Assembly (NCBI GenBank): GCA_016180965.1
Contig: JACPAF010000003.1
Coordinates: forward strand, 1 to 57,683
DNA length: 57,683 nt
DNA from: Candidatus Aenigmatarchaeota archaeon
GTDB taxonomy: Archaea; Aenigmatarchaeota; Aenigmatarchaeia; JACPZZ01
Direction of reading: 5' to 3'
Positions 54,347 to 57,683 of the stretch are shown piece by piece. The notes beneath the pieces are model-generated. The model was not told the origin of the DNA. It saw only the letters and a program-made list of their open reading frames with translations, and ran no database searches. The translations under genes and the position numbers were made by a program. How positions within the stretch are numbered: position 1 is the stretch's first letter; each line of letters starts with the position of its first letter.

Positions 54347-56413
54347 ATGGCTACGGATCCTGTATGCGGAATGCATGTAGATGAGAAGAACGCGGTTTAC
54401 AAAAAGGAAAAAGACGGCCAGATATTTTATTTTTGCAGCGAGAAATGTTTGAAAGAATTTGAACAGCCGGAAGTTGAATATAAAAAGCTCAAACAAATGA
54501 CCGTTTTCAGCGCGGTTTTTTCTTTTATAGCACTTTTCCTTACGTATTTTCCCGTTTTGCCCGTTCTTCCCAATAACATCTGGCTGTTCATTTTTGCGAC
54601 GCCAGTTCAATTCATTGCAGGCCGGACATTTTACAAAGGCGCCTGGGATGCGATAAAAGCCAAAACAGCGAATATGGACACATTGATAGCTTTGGGCACG
54701 TCAGCAGCGTGGTTGTACAGTACCCTGTTAATTTTTTTGCCTCAAACATTCAAAGGCGAAGTTTATTTCGATACTTCCGCAGTTATAATTTCTTTGATAT
54801 TGATCGGAAAGCTCCTCGAAGAAATTGCGAAAGGCAAGGCTTCCGAGTCTTTGCGAAAACTACTTGACCTGATGCCGAAAATTGCGACAGTTGTAAGAGA
54901 CGGCAAAGAAACTACGATATCCACTGATGAAATAAAAGTCGGCGATATTATGATTGTGAAGCCTGGAGAATCCATACCAACGGACGGAGTTATCGTTGAA
55001 GGCCATACAGAAATCAATGAATCAATGATAACCGGTGAAAGCCTTCCTGTAAGCAGAAAGGAAGGAGACAAGGTAATAGGTTCTACGATAAACAAATCCG
55101 GATTGTTGAAAATAAAAGCGGCTAATGTGGGAGCGGATACGACTCTTGCCCAGATTATTGATTTGGTGGGAAAGGCACAATTGTCAAAAGTTCCGATACA
55201 GCGTTTGGCCGATAAAGTTTCCGCTTATTTCGTGCCGATTGTCATACTAATCGCGCTCATTTCCTCAGTTGCGTGGTACGCGGTTACTTCGGATTTCATT
55301 TTTTCATTGACTGTAGCGATTATGGTTTTAATTATAGCATGCCCGTGCGCGTTGGGGCTTGCGACGCCTACGGCTATTCTTGTGGGAACAGGAAAAGCGG
55401 CTGAAAACGGGATATTAATCAGAAACGGCGAATCGCTTGAAACTGCGCACAAAATTAATGTTATTGTATTCGACAAAACAGGCACGCTCACAAAAGGCGA
55501 GCCTTCGGTGACCGATATAATGTCATTGACCGGCAACACGGAAGAGCTTTTGAAAATAGCCGCAATAACGGAGAAAGGATCCGAACATCCGATAGGCGAA
55601 GCGATATTAAGGAAATCGGAAGAGCAAAAAATTAAAGTTGATTACGCGAAATTTTACGAAACAATTTCCGGAAAGGGAATAAAGGCCCAATATCTGGGTA
55701 AGACGGCTCTTGTAGGCAACTTGGAATTTGCAAAAGAATCGGGCGTGGACGCCAGCCAATTACAAACAGGTATGGAAAAACTCGAAAAGGACGGCAAGAC
55801 AGTTGTAGTTGTCGCGTACAATAGCAAACCTTTGGGGGTCATAGGTATAGCGGACACACTGCAGGATTATTCCGCCGAAGCCGTAAAAGCGCTGAAAAGC
55901 AAAGGCGTTGAAGTGATTATGATCACAGGAGACAACGAGCGGACTGCGAGAGCGATAGCGTCTTTGGCAGGAATAGAAAAAGTGTTTGCGCGTGTGTTGC
56001 CGCAGAACAAGGCTGATAAAATTAAAGAGTTGCAATCGGAAGGAAAGATAGTTGCATTCGTGGGCGACGGAATAAATGATGCCCCAGCGCTTGCACAGGC
56101 CGACGTTGGCATCGCAATCGGGTCCGGCACTGATGTCGCGAAAGAAACGGGCGGCGTAATCCTAATTAAACACGATTTGCGCGATGTTTTTACTGCAATC
56201 GATATTAGCAGATACACAATGAAAAAAATAAAACAGAACCTTTTCTGGGCTTTTTTTTACAATACCGCGGGGATACCAATTGCCGCCGGTTTGTTATACC
56301 CCTATTTCGGTTTGCTGCTGACCCCGATAATTGCAGCTGCGGCGATGGCATTTAGCTCTTTCTTTGTTGTAGGCAATTCGGTTTTGATGAAAAGATACAA
56401 ACCTAAATTTTAA
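54347..56413 (+). CDS. copA: Copper-exporting P1B-type ATPase with N-terminal YHS domain
   Basis: This 688-residue pump has an N-terminal YHS domain (DPVCGMHVDE ... FYFCSEKCLKEF), eight transmembrane helices, C332-P-C334 in the sixth, phosphorylation site D376 in FDKTGTLTKG, TGES, the P1B SEHPIGEA and GDGINDAPAL. The late YN and M-x-x-S-S residues (FYNTAGIP, AMAFSSF) with CPC are those of Cu(I) exporters. The ATG at 54347 is chosen for its GAGAGGG ribosome site. It ends the copper cluster. Confidence 0.95.
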   Translation: MATDPVCGMHVDEKNAVYKKEKDGQIFYFCSEKCLKEFEQPEVEYKKLKQMTVFSAVFSFIALFLTYFPVLPVLPNNIWLFIFATPVQFIAGRTFYKGAWDAIKAKTANMDTLIALGTSAAWLYSTLLIFLPQTFKGEVYFDTSAVIISLILIGKLLEEIAKGKASESLRKLLDLMPKIATVVRDGKETTISTDEIKVGDIMIVKPGESIPTDGVIVEGHTEINESMITGESLPVSRKEGDKVIGSTINKSGLLKIKAANVGADTTLAQIIDLVGKAQLSKVPIQRLADKVSAYFVPIVILIALISSVAWYAVTSDFIFSLTVAIMVLIIACPCALGLATPTAILVGTGKAAENGILIRNGESLETAHKINVIVFDKTGTLTKGEPSVTDIMSLTGNTEELLKIAAITEKGSEHPIGEAILRKSEEQKIKVDYAKFYETISGKGIKAQYLGKTALVGNLEFAKESGVDASQLQTGMEKLEKDGKTVVVVAYNSKPLGVIGIADTLQDYSAEAVKALKSKGVEVIMITGDNERTARAIASLAGIEKVFARVLPQNKADKIKELQSEGKIVAFVGDGINDAPALAQADVGIAIGSGTDVAKETGGVILIKHDLRDVFTAIDISRYTMKKIKQNLFWAFFYNTAGIPIAAGLLYPYFGLLLTPIIAAAAMAFSSFFVVGNSVLMKRYKPKF

Positions 56414-56458
56414 TTTTTATCGGCTGCCATATTTTTTGCCGTGCATAGTGCAGTAGTG

Positions 56459-56467
56459 TTTTATATT
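56459..56467 (+). promoter_or_regulatory. TATA box of the pyruvate kinase gene
   Basis: TTTTATATT lies 36-44 bases before the ATG at 56503, which allows a leader of roughly ten bases. No strong ribosome site is visible. Confidence 0.5.
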
Positions 56468-56502
56468 CTTTGCGGCTGATAAAAGTTCTTCAGAAGATTA
56501 CT

Positions 56503-57683
56503 ATGTCTAATCCTGTAAAAATCATTGCTACCATAGGCCCGGCCAGCAATAAGCGGGATATTATCGAAAAATTGATTAATAACGGCGTCGATGTTTTCCG
56601 TTTTAATTTCAAGCACAACGAGTCGGAATGGCACGCGGAAACGATAGGACTGGTTCGCGAAGTGGCCAAACAAATCGGTTCGAATGTTGCTATACTCCTT
56701 GATTTGCCGGGACCGAGGGTAAGGCTTGATCTGGGCAAAGAAAAAATTGATGTTAAAAAAGACCAACTCTTTTCTGTGGAAGGCGAGTTAGCGGACGGAA
56801 ATTTTATACGCATTTCCCATCCCGAAGTAATAAACAAGCTGCAGAGCGGACACAAGGTCATGGCGGATGACGGGGCTTTCGACTTCCGCGTAGAAGTTAT
56901 AAAAGGTAAGAAATTCCTTCGCTCGGAGAGTTCGGGCGTTTTGAAGAACAATAAATCAGTCAACTTTGTTGATGTTGACATAGACCTTCCGATCATAGAG
57001 GAACGCGATATTGAAGGTTTGCGTCTCGCAGGCGCGGTCGGCATAGATTTTATAGCGTTATCTTCGGTGAAGGATGAAAATGACATAAAATACCTGAGAG
57101 GTGAGATGAAGAAAGCCGGCATGGACGCGGACATAATATCCAAAATAGAAACGAGGGGAGCCATAGATAACATAGATAAAATCATAGAATTCTCGGACGG
57201 TATAATGGTTGCACGCGGGGATTTGGGCGTCGAGATTCCGATAGAACAAGTCCCTTATTACCAGAAAATAGTGGTTAGGAAATGCATAGAACGGGGGGTT
57301 CCGGTGATAATCGCCACGCAAATGTTGCATTCAATGGTTGACAACTCCTATCCGACACGCGCCGAAGTTTCCGATGTTGCCAATGCAGCTTACGAGTTAG
57401 CGGATGCGGTCATGTTATCTGCGGAAACGGCTTTCGGTAATTATCCTGCCGAGGCCGTTTCTATGATGCGAAATATTTCCGAATTTAATTCGAGAAAATT
57501 CGACGTGGATACCAGGAAAAAATTTAATTTTAAACTCGATAACCAGGCGTCTGCGCTTTGCGATGCGGCTTACAATTTGTATTTACAATCCCGGCAAAAG
57601 GATGACAAGATCGAAGGTTTTGTTGTGCTTACCCAAAGCGGGAAAACCGCAAAACTGTTATCCAGATACAGGCCGGCAGCTCC
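56503..57683 (+). CDS. pyk: Pyruvate kinase, partial (3' end beyond window)
   Basis: It converts phosphoenolpyruvate and ADP to pyruvate and ATP. The visible 393 codons cover most of the enzyme: KIIATIGPAS, LLDLPGPRVRLD (family: DTKGPEIR), ISKIETRGAIDNID with the catalytic lysine and metal-binding glutamate, GIMVARGDLGVEIP and IIATQMLHSMVDNSYPTRAEVSDVANA. The first motif's DLPGPRVR is a variant. The frame is open to the edge. It links with enolase and PGK elsewhere in the window. Confidence 0.93.
   Translation, partial: MSNPVKIIATIGPASNKRDIIEKLINNGVDVFRFNFKHNESEWHAETIGLVREVAKQIGSNVAILLDLPGPRVRLDLGKEKIDVKKDQLFSVEGELADGNFIRISHPEVINKLQSGHKVMADDGAFDFRVEVIKGKKFLRSESSGVLKNNKSVNFVDVDIDLPIIEERDIEGLRLAGAVGIDFIALSSVKDENDIKYLRGEMKKAGMDADIISKIETRGAIDNIDKIIEFSDGIMVARGDLGVEIPIEQVPYYQKIVVRKCIERGVPVIIATQMLHSMVDNSYPTRAEVSDVANAAYELADAVMLSAETAFGNYPAEAVSMMRNISEFNSRKFDVDTRKKFNFKLDNQASALCDAAYNLYLQSRQKDDKIEGFVVLTQSGKTAKLLSRYRPAA

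Noticed and set aside
56490-57330. Long minus-strand frames opposite the right end
   Set aside because: They are shadows of pyruvate kinase, whose plus-strand frame is intact and carries all signature motifs.

Overview
The window is from an archaeon. It encodes eukaryote-like ribosomal proteins (eL42, eS27, eL8, eS28, eL24), aIF2-alpha, RpoK, Nop10, Cbf5, PCNA, GINS, an archaeal primase, Bud32, archaeal AdkA and DUF106 beside SecY, geranylgeranyl reductase and the archaeal mevalonate front end. The short genes, fused primase, divergent glycolytic enzymes and heavily interrupted tRNA genes fit a small-genome DPANN-type archaeon, possibly of the Micrarchaeota/ARMAN kind. That placement is inference; no rRNA gene is present to confirm it.

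Layout. 1-5.7 kb: interrupted tRNA-Leu, an orphan kinase-fold protein, a B12 adenosyltransferase, a DUF4430 protein, glutamate dehydrogenase and geranylgeranyl reductase. 5.7-7.4 kb: tRNA-Glu with a D-loop intron overlapped by a LAGLIDADG endonuclease gene, a membrane hydrolase, tRNA-Val. 7.6-11.5 kb: HMG-CoA synthase, thiolase, DUF35 and HMG-CoA reductase, taking acetyl-CoA to mevalonate. 11.5-15.5 kb: E1-like enzyme, CoA-binding protein, CysRS, Nudix. 15.5-16.3 kb: tRNA-Cys, tRNA-Gly and tRNA-Ser embedded in palindromes. 16.4-25.6 kb: mixed genes, then a replication block (PCNA, primase, GINS). 25.6-29.7 kb: triose-phosphate isomerase, FBP aldolase/phosphatase, GAPDH and PGK. 31.7-48 kb: translation, transcription, secretion and RNA-modification genes, with enolase, GluRS, SecY and Cbf5, ending in a tRNA-Ser with several introns. 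48.3-57.7 kb: aldehyde dehydrogenase, small membrane proteins, an SDR, a copper-response cluster (YHS, 2TM, PadR-TRASH, peroxiredoxin, CcdA-like, CopA) and the start of pyruvate kinase.

The most unusual content is non-coding. Three families of short palindromes recur. Family 1 (about 35-50 nt; flanks TAGCTAGA and TCAGTTTA, or the reverse complement) lies inside tRNA introns and directly against the 5' or 3' ends of most tRNA genes. It shows compensatory changes in its stems and one element nested in the loop of another. Family 2 is tandem AAAAnC/GnTTTT hairpins between genes. Family 3 is a C-T(n)/A(n)-G hairpin followed by ATCAAAA; it lies at the ends of rpl7ae, bud32, rps5 and cbf5 (supplying the stop codon of bud32 and rps5) and also forms the tRNA-Cys intron. 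Several tRNA introns sit at non-canonical positions (D-loop, variable arm, between acceptor stem and D-arm) and can be drawn as bulge-helix-bulge motifs. No CRISPR array, insertion sequence or rRNA gene was seen. All folding was done by eye.
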